Positions 9,327 through 15,829 are shown, counted from the stretch's first letter. The stretch: 17,706 nucleotides of DNA from Clostridia bacterium (GCA_017517985.1 JAFWWX010000145.1:1-17706); one strand, 5' to 3'. Program-made: numbers and translations. The notes: a model not told the origin generated them from the sequence alone.

Positions 9327-9572
9327 TTATCTAAAAAATCTTCCTATCAGCGGAATTGAACGCAAATACAAGTGTTTGAGTTCTCTTCGCCAATAACGAT
9401 ATTCTTCTTCCTCATAACTGCGTTGCATTTCCATTTTTATGTAGTCTTTTTCTTCCTTAAATGGAAGATAAAAATTTATAAAGAAAGCGAAAAACAGAAA
9501 AAAACCTATTATCGCTATAATTATAACTATCAATGTTTCATCGTTGTATAAAGTGTCTGTGCTGTAGTCCAA
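9327..9572 (-). CDS. Small single-pass membrane protein of the TetR operon (81 aa)
   Basis: This is an unrecognised family. A hydrophobic helix at residues about 13-37 (TLIVIIIAIIGFFLFFAFFI) is followed by a charged tail rich in Glu, Arg and Tyr, suggesting a single-pass membrane protein with a cytoplasmic C-terminus. The start is a TTG at 9570-9572 with only a weak purine-rich stretch upstream (AAAGAGAG). It overlaps the end of the preceding gene by 35 bases, so translational coupling is likely. A later ATG (residue 47) would remove the membrane segment and is less attractive. It is the third gene of the unit headed by the TetR regulator and would be under the same invertible promoter. Confidence 0.55.
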   Translation of the reverse strand: MDYSTDTLYNDETLIVIIIAIIGFFLFFAFFINFYLPFKEEKDYIKMEMQRSYEEEEYRYWRRELKHLYLRSIPLIGRFFR

Positions 9573-9888
9573 GTTTGCTGCTCTCTTTCTTTTGTTTATT
9601 CTTAAATTCCCACCATTTGTTTTTGCCTACCGAAACAGGTTCTTCTTCACTTTCCTCTTCACGAAGTATGGCTAATAATTTTTGTTTTGCTCTTTTATTC
9701 TCTGTTTCTGCTTCTAATTCTTGAAAGCATGAAATTACCTCATTCCATTCCTCCAAAGTAGCTAATCCACTTGGAACTCTTTCCTCAATTAATTCTGCTA
9801 ATCTTCTTTTCCTCTCCGGCGGTAATTCTTTCAACTCACTGCTCTTTTCGCATTTCGTCTGTATCATAATTGCGCTTAATAATTCCAT
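9538..9888 (-). CDS. Hypothetical charged protein of the TetR operon (116 aa)
   Basis: I do not recognise this family. I place the start at ATG 9886-9888 because GGAG sits nine bases upstream; the in-frame TTG at 9903 would overlap that ribosome site. The protein is cytoplasmic-looking, helical and highly charged. It has an ELPPERKRRLAELIEERV segment near residues 21-38 and an acidic coiled-coil-like stretch (ELEAETENKRAKQKLLAIL, then EEESEEE) in the middle. It has no signal peptide or membrane segment. It begins 36 bases after the TetR gene ends and overlaps the following small membrane-protein gene, so the three look like one operon. Confidence 0.6.
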   Translation of the reverse strand: MELLSAIMIQTKCEKSSELKELPPERKRRLAELIEERVPSGLATLEEWNEVISCFQELEAETENKRAKQKLLAILREEESEEEPVSVGKNKWWEFKNKQKKESSKLGLQHRHFIQR

Positions 9889-9924
9889 AGAACAAATCTC
9901 CAATAGTTGTATTTGCTAATATAG

Positions 9925-10488
9925 TCACTGTTCAATATCTATTTTTTCCACAATCCTTATGTACAGATTATTAAGAAGCATTTGTGTTTTTTCTCCGTCA
10001 TCCCATATTGCGTAATCAATTACTGCTGCAATAATTGAGTAAATAAACACTTCCGCTTGATGCTGTGTGCATCCAAAAACGCCTATGATCTTTTCAACAT
10101 ATTTTTCGTAAAGCAATCTAAAATCTTTTGATTTTTCTCGCATACGCTCACCAAACACAGGGCTAGTTGTAATTTGTATTGCAAGTCTAAGTTCATACTT
10201 GTATTTTTCAACCTCTGCAAGAAGCGAATCAAAATATTTTCGAACATCATGGGTATGATTTAGTGTAAATGCGAACAAAGCATCAACCACTTTGGAAAGA
10301 CCATATTTACCTGCACTAATCCAAATGTCATCCTTGTTTTCAAACCAATAGTAGAGACTGCTCTGAGCAAGTCTAGTTTCTCTGCACAAATCTCCTATGG
10401 ATGCATTTGATAATCCAGTCCTTAAGAGATAATCCCATGTGGTTGTGATGATTGCTTTTTTCTTGTCGGACACATCATAATTGTCCAT
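9925..10488 (-). CDS. TetR/AcrR-family transcriptional regulator (187 aa)
   Basis: The N-terminus has the typical TetR helix-turn-helix at about residues 14-53, including ASIGDLCRETRLAQSSLYYW followed by FENKDDI. Family members bind palindromic operators as dimers and release them on ligand binding. The C-terminal ligand domain (about 60-187) is too divergent to assign a ligand. ATG at 10486-10488 is preceded by AAGGG about ten bases away. It is the first gene left of invertible cassette 1 and heads a three-gene operon. No near-consensus promoter lies between it and the recombination site (10489-10570), which suggests it depends on the flipped promoter. An imperfect palindrome there could be its operator. 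Confidence 0.88.
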   Translation of the reverse strand: MDNYDVSDKKKAIITTTWDYLLRTGLSNASIGDLCRETRLAQSSLYYWFENKDDIWISAGKYGLSKVVDALFAFTLNHTHDVRKYFDSLLAEVEKYKYELRLAIQITTSPVFGERMREKSKDFRLLYEKYVEKIIGVFGCTQHQAEVFIYSIIAAVIDYAIWDDGEKTQMLLNNLYIRIVEKIDIEQ

Positions 10489-10511
10489 TCATATTCAATC
10501 CCTTCATATTG

Positions 10512-10555
10512 TACTTGTCGCCACATTTGCCATAATGTTATGCTCGTTACAAGTA
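10512..10555. promoter_or_regulatory. Nested inverted repeats upstream of the TetR gene (possible operator)
   Basis: TACTTGT (10512-10518) is the exact reverse complement of ACAAGTA (10549-10555). Between them lies the near-palindrome CATAA-TG-TTATG (10531-10542). The position between the regulator gene and the invertible cassette suits an autoregulatory TetR operator. No binding motif is known to me for this protein, so the role is a guess. Confidence 0.35.
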
Positions 10556-10560
10556 GCGGC

Positions 10561-10602
10561 AAAAAAAATTGCCTACAACATAATCGAAATTATGTTGCAG
10601 GC
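10561..10602 (-). terminator. Leftward terminator built on the left recombination site of cassette 1
   Basis: In the sequenced orientation the left recombination site sits inside a longer stem. GCCT plus the site arm pairs with the other arm plus AGGC (10571-10602, 13 paired bases with one mismatch, 4-base loop). On the minus strand this is followed by AA and eight T (10561-10568). It would stop leftward readthrough from the recombinase gene toward the TetR operon. After inversion the left site would be a hybrid with only about a 7-bp AT-rich stem, so termination should weaken. Confidence 0.6.
10576..10597. repeat. Left recombination site of invertible cassette 1
   Basis: A palindromic site with arms CAACATAAT and ATTATGTTG around the asymmetric core CGAA. 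The 18-bp ACATAATCGAAATTATGT is the exact reverse complement of the core of the two right-hand sites at 10838-10859 and 10872-10891. Two inverted arms around a short asymmetric spacer are what a tyrosine recombinase needs for inversion. Confidence 0.85.
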
Positions 10603-10665
10603 ATCAGGGGTCCCACAATGAAATCACAGAAGACAGTTAGAATAATTGACATGTTTCATTAAAAT

Positions 10666-10735
10666 TTGACACGACCTCAAGACCGGATAATATGCATTTT
10701 GCTTACCCGGCCTGACTTCGTGCGTCTTTTTTTTT
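10666..10735 (+). promoter_or_regulatory. Possible secondary promoter and T9 tract inside cassette 1
   Basis: TTGACA (10666-10671), a 16-bp spacer and TAATAT (10688-10693) form a weaker rightward promoter candidate. Downstream, CCGG (10683-10686) and CCGG (10707-10710) can pair, as can AAG/CTT and CACG/CGTG further out with internal loops, before nine T at 10727-10735. The T tract with this imperfect stem looks like a rightward terminator insulating the main promoter. The inverted pair AATATGCA (10689-10696) and TGCATATT (10735-10742) spans it. Confidence 0.4.
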
Positions 10736-10772
10736 GCATATTGATGAATTTTTAAAAAATAACCATAAATCA

Positions 10773-10801
10773 TTGACAAAAGCCTCCAAAAATGTTATAC
10801 T
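10773..10801 (+). promoter_or_regulatory. Invertible sigma-A promoter of cassette 1, now pointing right (OFF)
   Basis: TTGACA (10773-10778), a 17-bp spacer ending in the extended-10 TGT, and TATACT (10796-10801) are near consensus. The promoter lies between inverted recombination sites and currently fires toward the 3' end of rec1. After inversion about the site centres, the -10 box would sit near 10634-10639 reading left, giving a leader of about 140 bases before the TetR gene. Confidence 0.85.
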
Positions 10802-10835
10802 TATTAAGCTTAGTTTATGTACTTGCTATATTTTG

Positions 10836-10861
10836 TTCCACATAATTTCGATTATGTGGAA
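10836..10861. repeat. Right recombination site 1 of cassette 1
   Basis: Arms TTCCACATAAT and ATTATGTGGAA flank the core TTCG, an 11-bp perfect stem. Its central 18 bp match the left site (10576-10597) in inverted orientation. It can also fold as a hairpin in rightward transcripts from the adjacent promoter. Confidence 0.85.
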
Positions 10862-10871
10862 GTCGCCTTTT

Positions 10872-10900
10872 CACATAATTTCGATTATGTGGATTTTTTA
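10872..10900 (+). repeat. Right recombination site 2 of cassette 1, doubling as a rightward terminator
   Basis: CACATAATTTCGATTATGTG (10872-10891) is a direct copy of site 1, offset by 33 bp. It forms an 8-bp stem followed by GA and six T (10894-10899), a terminator shape for rightward transcripts. It lies 10 bp from the rec1 stop codon. It gives a second possible inversion endpoint, and recombination between the two right sites would delete 33 bp. Confidence 0.75.
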
Positions 10901-10901
10901 T

Positions 10902-11741
10902 TTATAGCCTTAATAATCCTAATCTTTGAATTTGTCTACGGTGTATGTCACCTGTTTCCATAGTGTATATACGGGTAGTATTGATACTTGAATGGCCAAG
11001 TATATCTGCAAGTCTAACGATATCCTTCTGGATAGTATAATAGGTTCTTGCAAATAAATGACGCAGGTTGTGTGGAAAGACTTTTTCCTTTGGAACCCCT
11101 GCACTTTCGCACAGTTGTTTCATCATTTTCCATATCGCACTTCTGTCAAGTGGTTTTCCTGTTTTTGTTACGAACACAGGACCACTTGATATTTTTTGCC
11201 CTTTTGCATATTCTGCTAGCAGTTTACACAATTCTTTTGGCAATATGACAACGCGCATCTTTCCTTTACACTTAATTGTTGCTTTGCGTGCCTTAATGGC
11301 TTCGATTGTTATGGATTTTAATTCTGATACACGAATTCCGCTTGAACATATTGTCTGCATCAGATAATACAGTCTTTCATTCTTTTTTGATTTTGCTGCA
11401 TCAAGTAGTCTTTCGTACTCCGCTTTTGTAAGCTCCTTATTCTTATCTGCAAAGATTCGTTTCTGAATTTTCAGCATTTTCACCTTTAGGTCATGCCATT
11501 CATTAAATTCGAAGAAACTGTTTATTGAGGAAAGCATTGAGTTTGCACTTGCAGGTGCATAGTTTTCTATTAGGTATGCTTTATATTCCAGCACCGTTAC
11601 CTTCTCTATCAACTTAGTCCCAAGCCATTCTCGAAAAGCATATATATCTCTAATATACTTTTCTAATGTGGCATGAGATTTTTCCTCCTCGATAAGAAAA
11701 TTTTTGAAGTTTACAACCATATTCTGAGTAATTTTTTTCAT
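10902..11741 (-). CDS. Tyrosine recombinase rec1, the likely inversion enzyme for cassette 1 (279 aa)
   Basis: A complete phage-integrase-family tyrosine recombinase. The N-terminal SAM-like core-binding domain covers about residues 5-80 and the catalytic domain about 100-279. The full catalytic set is visible: Arg137 (GIRVSEL), Lys161 (CKGKMR), His224 and Arg227 (HNLRH), His250 (LGHSS) and the nucleophile Tyr259 (RIYT). I choose ATG at 11739-11741 because AGGA lies about 11 bases upstream; the ATG at 11753 would sit directly on that ribosome site. Family members make four-strand exchanges at inverted arms around a short core. The gene ends 10 bp from the right recombination site of cassette 1, the arrangement of dedicated phase-variation invertases. 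It is closely related to rec2 and rec3 at the right edge. Confidence 0.93.
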   Translation of the reverse strand: MKKITQNMVVNFKNFLIEEEKSHATLEKYIRDIYAFREWLGTKLIEKVTVLEYKAYLIENYAPASANSMLSSINSFFEFNEWHDLKVKMLKIQKRIFADKNKELTKAEYERLLDAAKSKKNERLYYLMQTICSSGIRVSELKSITIEAIKARKATIKCKGKMRVVILPKELCKLLAEYAKGQKISSGPVFVTKTGKPLDRSAIWKMMKQLCESAGVPKEKVFPHNLRHLFARTYYTIQKDIVRLADILGHSSINTTRIYTMETGDIHRRQIQRLGLLRL

Positions 11742-12236
11742 ATTGAACATCATCCTTTCAAATATATTTTAACACTTAATTGGCATCTGTATGCAAACTA
11801 AGAGTTAAGCTCAGCAAGTCATTTCACTTCACTCAAACATTATCACAAAAATGGAGAAAAGTCTATTCAGCAAATCCAACGAAAGAAATGCAAAAAGCAC
11901 AGCAAAAAGGATAACTCCTCTATTGCTATGCTTTCTCGCACCCTAATATATTCAATTTGATTATTTGAATGAATTTGCCAGGCTGACGATTATATTTGTC
12001 TATGATTAATTGCAATATGGTTATTTAGTGTATTTACCCTTATATTCTTCATCAATATTTTGCTATAGTATGTGTGCTAAAAAAATAATAGGATAACGAT
12101 ACATTACATAATTTTCCTCACCTCATGTCGTAATATAGGTTTTCAGTGTAGTTAGTATTTGTGCCATGTCTTGTATTAACGCTATATTCCGATACTAAGG
12201 AGAAATAATATCAGGCTACTCGACTGTAGGCTAACG
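11742..12236. other. Noncoding gap upstream of rec1
   Basis: I see no gene in this AT-rich stretch. The only clear structure is a hairpin in which AAAGCACAGCAA (11894-11905) pairs with TTGCTATGCTTT (11923-11934) with one mismatch, with AGGA/TCCT nested inside. Its role is unknown. A rec1 promoter should be here, but no box pair is close to consensus; TTGCAT and TAAAAT 19 bp apart near 11768-11800 on the minus strand is the best and is weak. Confidence 0.5.
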
Positions 12237-12252
12237 GACTGATTAATCAGTC
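12237..12252. repeat. Perfect 16-bp palindrome over a stop codon
   Basis: GACTGATTAATCAGTC reads the same on both strands and covers the stop codon of the 12247-12750 gene. No T tract follows, so it is not a standard terminator. It could be a protein-binding site. Confidence 0.6.
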
Positions 12253-12750
12253 ATTGCTTACTTCAAAGCTATTATAGAATTCTACCACATTTTTTCTTTT
12301 CAATACAACATCAAAATCGACATTGTGCTTTTTAGATATTACCAACAAAACTTCAAGTTGTCTATCAAAGCCTTCTAATCTTTCAAAATGAATTTCGTAA
12401 TAATAATTGTAAGGTGTTTCATATTTTACATAGGCACATTTCAGTCCGTTGAGTTCGCTCATCTGAGGTTCTTCAATCCAAATATATCCTGTTGTATTTG
12501 CTTTGGTCATGTCTTCTTGAATTCCTGTGCCTAAAACTTTATCGATAAAAATATCTAATAACGATTCTACAGGTGTTTCAAATTCAACTTCTGTTGTCAT
12601 GAAACTTATGTAACAATCTTCCTCCGGAGATAAAAGCTTTAATCCATCAGGATGTACTGCTTCCATTCCCTCAATGTCAATATAGAAATTCTGCGGCAAA
12701 GAAAAATTGATACCTGCAACTTCCAATTTGTTTCCCTTAATCTTTAGCAT
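12247..12750 (-). CDS. Hypothetical protein co-transcribed with the AbrB-like regulator (167 aa)
   Basis: I do not recognise this family. ATG at 12748-12750 is preceded by GGAGG nine bases away; the GTG at 12771 would include that ribosome site within the coding region. The protein is soluble with alternating beta strands and acidic surface (KLEVAGINFSLPQNFYI; CYISFMTTEVEFETPVESLL; YYYEIHFERLEGFDRQLEVL). It has no signal peptide, membrane segment or obvious catalytic motif. It starts 23 bases after the AbrB-like gene ends, so the two form an operon. The pattern resembles small alpha/beta proteins that check or bind partners, but no function can be given. It does not look like a classical toxin. 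Confidence 0.75.
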   Translation of the reverse strand: MLKIKGNKLEVAGINFSLPQNFYIDIEGMEAVHPDGLKLLSPEEDCYISFMTTEVEFETPVESLLDIFIDKVLGTGIQEDMTKANTTGYIWIEEPQMSELNGLKCAYVKYETPYNYYYEIHFERLEGFDRQLEVLLVISKKHNVDFDVVLKRKNVVEFYNSFEVSND

Positions 12751-12773
12751 AATTCTTGTCCTCCAAATCACAT

Positions 12774-12953
12774 TTAATTTTTTTCAACATTTACTTCTAC
12801 AACTTTATATTTTGGATTTGTCAAAAGCAATCCATCAGGTGTATCTATTAGGCAAACTGACTCCTGCTCGTTCATATGATAAAAATCCCTATATTCTTTC
12901 GGAATTGTTACCCGACCAAGATTATCAATTTTGCGAATCATACCGATTCTCAT
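12774..12953 (-). CDS. AbrB/SpoVT-type swapped-hairpin DNA-binding protein (59 aa)
   Basis: Residues 6-22 (IRKIDNLGRVTIPKEYR) are the signature of the AbrB/MazE/SpoVT swapped-hairpin fold, which binds DNA as a dimer. The rest (ESVCLIDTPDGLLLTNP) fits the second half of that domain. ATG at 12951-12953 is preceded by AGGAGG seven bases away. It may be a transition-state regulator or an antitoxin-like autoregulator. Its own leader carries a 14-bp inverted repeat overlapping the promoter, which suggests that it represses itself and the downstream gene. Confidence 0.85.
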   Translation of the reverse strand: MRIGMIRKIDNLGRVTIPKEYRDFYHMNEQESVCLIDTPDGLLLTNPKYKVVEVNVEKN

Positions 12954-12970
12954 CCCATCGCCTCCTCTTC

Positions 12971-13034
12971 ATTAGCATATAGCACACTTTCTATGCTATA
13001 TGCTAATTATAACACAAGAAAATGGAATTGTCTG
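12971..13034 (-). promoter_or_regulatory. Promoter and operator-like palindrome of the AbrB-like operon
   Basis: On the minus strand CAGACA (13029-13034), 17 bp and TATAAT (13006-13011) form a good sigma-A promoter. The perfect inverted repeat ATTAGCATATAGCA (12971-12984) / TGCTATATGCTAAT (12994-13007) overlaps the -10 box and the start region. A protein bound there would block initiation; the AbrB-like product is the obvious candidate. It could instead act as an RNA hairpin in the leader. Confidence 0.7.
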
Positions 13035-13126
13035 TCGAATTCTGAAATTAAAATTAAAAATTTTAGTTCTAATTTTGACTTCTTTTGTAGAATTTTGTAA
13101 AAAAATAGTATTAGAGATTTGGAAGA

Positions 13127-13156
13127 AACAAAAAAGAGCCGACAGTTCGGCTCTTT
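13127..13156 (-). terminator. Intrinsic terminator of the SLH gene
   Basis: AAAGAGCCGA (13133-13142 as read on the plus strand) pairs perfectly with TCGGCTCTTT (13147-13156) around a 4-base loop. On the minus strand the stem runs into TTTTTTG. It lies just past the stop of the SLH gene and separates it from the AbrB-like operon. Confidence 0.9.
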
Positions 13157-13186
13157 CTGTAACAATATTTAACTGATCAAGATTCC

Positions 13187-15220
13187 TTATTTTTCACTTA
13201 CCACAATTATGCGAATGCATCCCCCATATTTAGAACCCTTATCAAAATAAGCATTAATATTATATTTATCAGCATTTTCAACTAACTCATCTATTGTCAT
13301 GGTTAAATATGTACCATAATAATTTCTCAAATAAACATATACATTATCAGAAATTGGGTAAATCTTATCTCCAATTGTCGCTGAGCGTTTATCAATTGTT
13401 TTTAATGAATCCCTGATGTATGTTAAGGATCTCATTGTTTCTATATTCTTACCATCACTTGTGACAAACATTGCAGGTACACCCTTCTCAAGTGCATATA
13501 TCACATTGCTTGTTGATAAATTATATAGCGTTCCTGATATATCATATGTATATTGGGCCTTCATATTTTCAAAATCTTTATTTGCCTTTACACACAAACC
13601 ATACTTAATCATATCACCGGTAACATTATGTAAGATAAGCTCATCTATTTCTCCTATAGAATTTTTATGGCAATAGAGAATTTTGCTATCTGAAATACTT
13701 ACTTGGTCTATTCTTTCCGGTTTAATAATGGTACACAAGCTAATGTCTTCTTTATATGGCGAATATACGTCTAATATTTTAATATCACTAGAGAGTTTTT
13801 CTTCTCCAAAGATTTTATTTCCTAAATCGAAGACACCTTCATTTTCGTATTTCCCATTGACTCCGTTCAACTTTGCATATTTATCTTCAAATTTAAGTTT
13901 AACAACTCTATTTTTAAAGTTCGAATATAGTATTTTAGTTATATACTCAAATTTTTCTCCATTTGCAAACTGTATACCTACAAAATAATGTTTTGTTGTA
14001 ATTCCGTCAACTGTAAAATTCTTTGCTCCAACATCCACAACATATCCAACTAATTCATTATTTGTCTTATCGGCTGCTATTACATCAACAATGCCGCCAT
14101 CTTTACCAAACAACAATGTTATTGAATCGCCTATTTCAAATTCACCGGAATTGTATAATTTACTATAAGCATATACACTATCTATGGTATACTCTTTCCC
14201 TGATACAGTTATTTTCTCAGGACTCTCTGTGTTGGGTGTAGCTACCTGATATATTCCTGTGATCTTATTATTGTAAACCTGCAATTTATTTACTTCCAAA
14301 GCATAATAAAGGACATCATTTATTTCGATTTCTTCAATTGAACATGACTTGCCATTCTTACTTATTATTGCCTCATCTATGTTTCCGTCAAAATCTTGTT
14401 TCCATTTTGAATTCTTTACAACATATGGTCCTGAATATTTTTCCTCAACAATTTCGGTTGCAACTTGAACCTCGTCTATTTTGTCTTGCATAAAACCAAC
14501 TACAGTCTCATTATCTAATATCAGACATCCTGTCGTACCTATTCTATCTTCTGTCAACACAGCATTAGTTTTATATATTCCATTTGAGGTTAAAGTGTAT
14601 CCATTTTTGTCCTGTGTAATTATTTTTGTATTTTCTATTGCCTTGTATCCTATACTCTCTATGTAACTTTTACCGTTATTATTTTTATAAAGCAAAAGAT
14701 TCTTAAGTAATTTGATCACATTTTCTCTTGTCAGTGATTGCCCAATAGAACAGTCAATTTCTCTTGTAAATCCTACTTCATTTGCAGCTTCAATTTGCTG
14801 CTCTTCCCAAGACATGTCACATTCTTTATAAGAATAGTCTATTAGTCTTAATACGATGGCAAGAGCCTCTTCATACTTCACAGTATTATCTGGCTTAAAC
14901 TCCCCATCATTATACCCGGATATAAGATTGTTTTTTACACCTGCTTCAATATACGGATACGCCCAATGTTTTGAGTCAACATCCGGAAAGTAAGATTCAC
15001 TCTCTCCAGAAAAGAGATTATCCTTGAATTTTGATGCCATAATAACCATCTTGATAAATTCAGCTCTGCTAACCTCATTTTCTAATCGAAAATCTCCATC
15101 CTCATACCCTTCAACTATGCCAATACTTTTCATAAAATTCGCTTCATCATTATATGCATATACAGATATCGAACTTATTAGTAATGTGAATGTGCATATA
15201 ATCAAAACTATCCTTTTCAT
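13187..15220 (-). CDS. S-layer-homology (SLH) surface protein (677 aa)
   Basis: ATG at 15218-15220 is preceded by AAAAGGAGG (15229-15237) eight bases away. Residues 1-22 are a signal peptide (cleavage after VYA). Three SLH domains follow at about 27-64, 78-128 and 135-178. The second is clearest, with FPDVDSKHWAYPYIEAGV and GYNDGEFKPDN; the third is degenerate. SLH triplets bind pyruvylated secondary cell-wall polymers, so the protein should be anchored outside the cell. Residues about 180-677 are a beta-rich region of unknown function seen in clostridial SLH proteins; no enzymatic motif is visible. It is the last gene of the unit downstream of cassette 2, but a strong hairpin at 15434-15483 lies between them, so a separate promoter is possible. 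I could not find one near consensus. Confidence 0.92.
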   Translation of the reverse strand: MKRIVLIICTFTLLISSISVYAYNDEANFMKSIGIVEGYEDGDFRLENEVSRAEFIKMVIMASKFKDNLFSGESESYFPDVDSKHWAYPYIEAGVKNNLISGYNDGEFKPDNTVKYEEALAIVLRLIDYSYKECDMSWEEQQIEAANEVGFTREIDCSIGQSLTRENVIKLLKNLLLYKNNNGKSYIESIGYKAIENTKIITQDKNGYTLTSNGIYKTNAVLTEDRIGTTGCLILDNETVVGFMQDKIDEVQVATEIVEEKYSGPYVVKNSKWKQDFDGNIDEAIISKNGKSCSIEEIEINDVLYYALEVNKLQVYNNKITGIYQVATPNTESPEKITVSGKEYTIDSVYAYSKLYNSGEFEIGDSITLLFGKDGGIVDVIAADKTNNELVGYVVDVGAKNFTVDGITTKHYFVGIQFANGEKFEYITKILYSNFKNRVVKLKFEDKYAKLNGVNGKYENEGVFDLGNKIFGEEKLSSDIKILDVYSPYKEDISLCTIIKPERIDQVSISDSKILYCHKNSIGEIDELILHNVTGDMIKYGLCVKANKDFENMKAQYTYDISGTLYNLSTSNVIYALEKGVPAMFVTSDGKNIETMRSLTYIRDSLKTIDKRSATIGDKIYPISDNVYVYLRNYYGTYLTMTIDELVENADKYNINAYFDKGSKYGGCIRIIVVSEK

Positions 15221-15433
15221 TTCACATGCCTCCTTTTCTCATGTTTAATCAAATTACTTTTCGTGTCAATAATATAAAGTTCTTATTCAAATGGTATATT
15301 CTTATGATCTTTAGGGAACGGACACCTAAACATTTCAGAACCACACAATTTGAGTAATATAGTATTCTCACCACCTTTAGCCAGTACTTATTAAATAATG
15401 ACTTTTTATATATTAAATTTTTGATTTATAGTA
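15221..15433. other. Leader of the SLH gene, no gene seen
   Basis: The only solid element is the ribosome site AAAAGGAGG (minus strand, 15229-15237). The rest is AT-rich. A TTGACA occurs on the minus strand near 15262-15267, but no suitable -10 box follows at 16-18 bp. I see no ORF worth calling. Confidence 0.4.
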
Positions 15434-15483
15434 GAACAAAACCCCCATCAAAGTGAGGTAAATTGGAGGTTTTGTTCTTTTTT
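15434..15483 (+). terminator. Strong hairpin between the SLH gene and cassette 2, rightward terminator shape
   Basis: GAACAAAACCCCC (15434-15446) pairs with GGAGGTTTTGTTC (15465-15477) with one mismatch in 13, followed on the plus strand by six T (15478-15483). On the minus strand the stem ends in GGGGGTTTTGTTCT, so it may also stop leftward transcription before the SLH gene. No rightward gene is visible to its left. Confidence 0.65.
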
Positions 15484-15549
15484 ATAAGAGGATTTAAGAG
15501 TGAATTAACGTTTAGTGTCTGTCTTGTTTCTTATGCAATCACTTTTGTG

Positions 15550-15714
15550 CTTCTGTCAAAACATACAAGACATATTACAAAGATGTCTTTCCCTATGTTG
15601 CAATTATGTATTCTCATGATGAAATTCTTAGTTGCTAAATACATACTCATGTTGTCTACCAAGTTGAAACAATATGCTTGTATGCTTTGACAGAAGGAGA
15701 AATTCACATTTCTC
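15550..15714. repeat. Long-stem inverted-repeat element B, related to element A
   Basis: CTTCTGTCAAAACATACAAG (15550-15569) is the reverse complement of CTTGTATGCTTTGACAGAAG (15677-15696) except for one base, enclosing 107 bp. The right arm is followed by the hairpin GAGAAAT-TCAC-ATTTCTC (15697-15714). Element A at 9144-9280 has the same plan and the shared arm core TCAAARCATACAA. Both elements lie just upstream of a surface-protein gene. Confidence 0.55.
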
Positions 15715-15725
15715 ATTGAAGATAT

Positions 15726-15829
15726 CTAGAGATTATTCGTTTTGTCATTTGCAATCGCAATAAACACAACAATCGCAAACATAACAAATCCAAAACAGCC
15801 CCTAATAAAAAGCCTATAATCCCTGACAT
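15726..15829 (-). pseudogene. Frameshifted tiny membrane protein, DUF3789-like
   Basis: ATG at 15827-15829 opens MSGIIGFLLGAV; the frame then runs into LDLLCLRLL, which is not a plausible continuation. One base over, the sequence reads GFVMFAIVVFIAIANDKTNNL and stops at 15726-15728. Restoring one T in the run TTTT at the junction gives a 34-residue protein with one membrane helix and a short polar tail, the shape of the DUF3789 family of tiny clostridial membrane proteins. The break may be a real mutation or a sequencing error. The ribosome site is weak. It lies between the Cys-rich ORF and element B in the unit facing cassette 2. Confidence 0.4.

Noticed and set aside
9298..9331. GATAAGTT/AACTTATC inverted repeat at the end of the 81-aa gene, considered as a terminator
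   Set aside because: The loop is 18 bases, the stem is AT-rich and no T tract follows on either strand.
10836..10891. Two 20-bp repeats 33 bp apart, considered as a CRISPR remnant
   Set aside because: The repeats are recombination sites matched in inverted orientation at 10576-10597 next to a recombinase. There is no array and no cas gene.
12247..12953. AbrB-like gene plus neighbour considered as a toxin-antitoxin pair
   Set aside because: The second protein lacks MazF, VapC, RelE or other toxin motifs and is longer than typical toxins; the pair is described only as an operon.
12876..13100. Plus-strand frame of 74 codons across the AbrB-like gene
   Set aside because: It is antisense to the AbrB-like gene and its promoter, with no ribosome site or recognisable product.
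15463..15716. Overlapping frames of 75 (plus) and 61 (minus) codons across element B
   Set aside because: Both are created by the inverted-repeat element, have no ribosome site and show no protein-like pattern.
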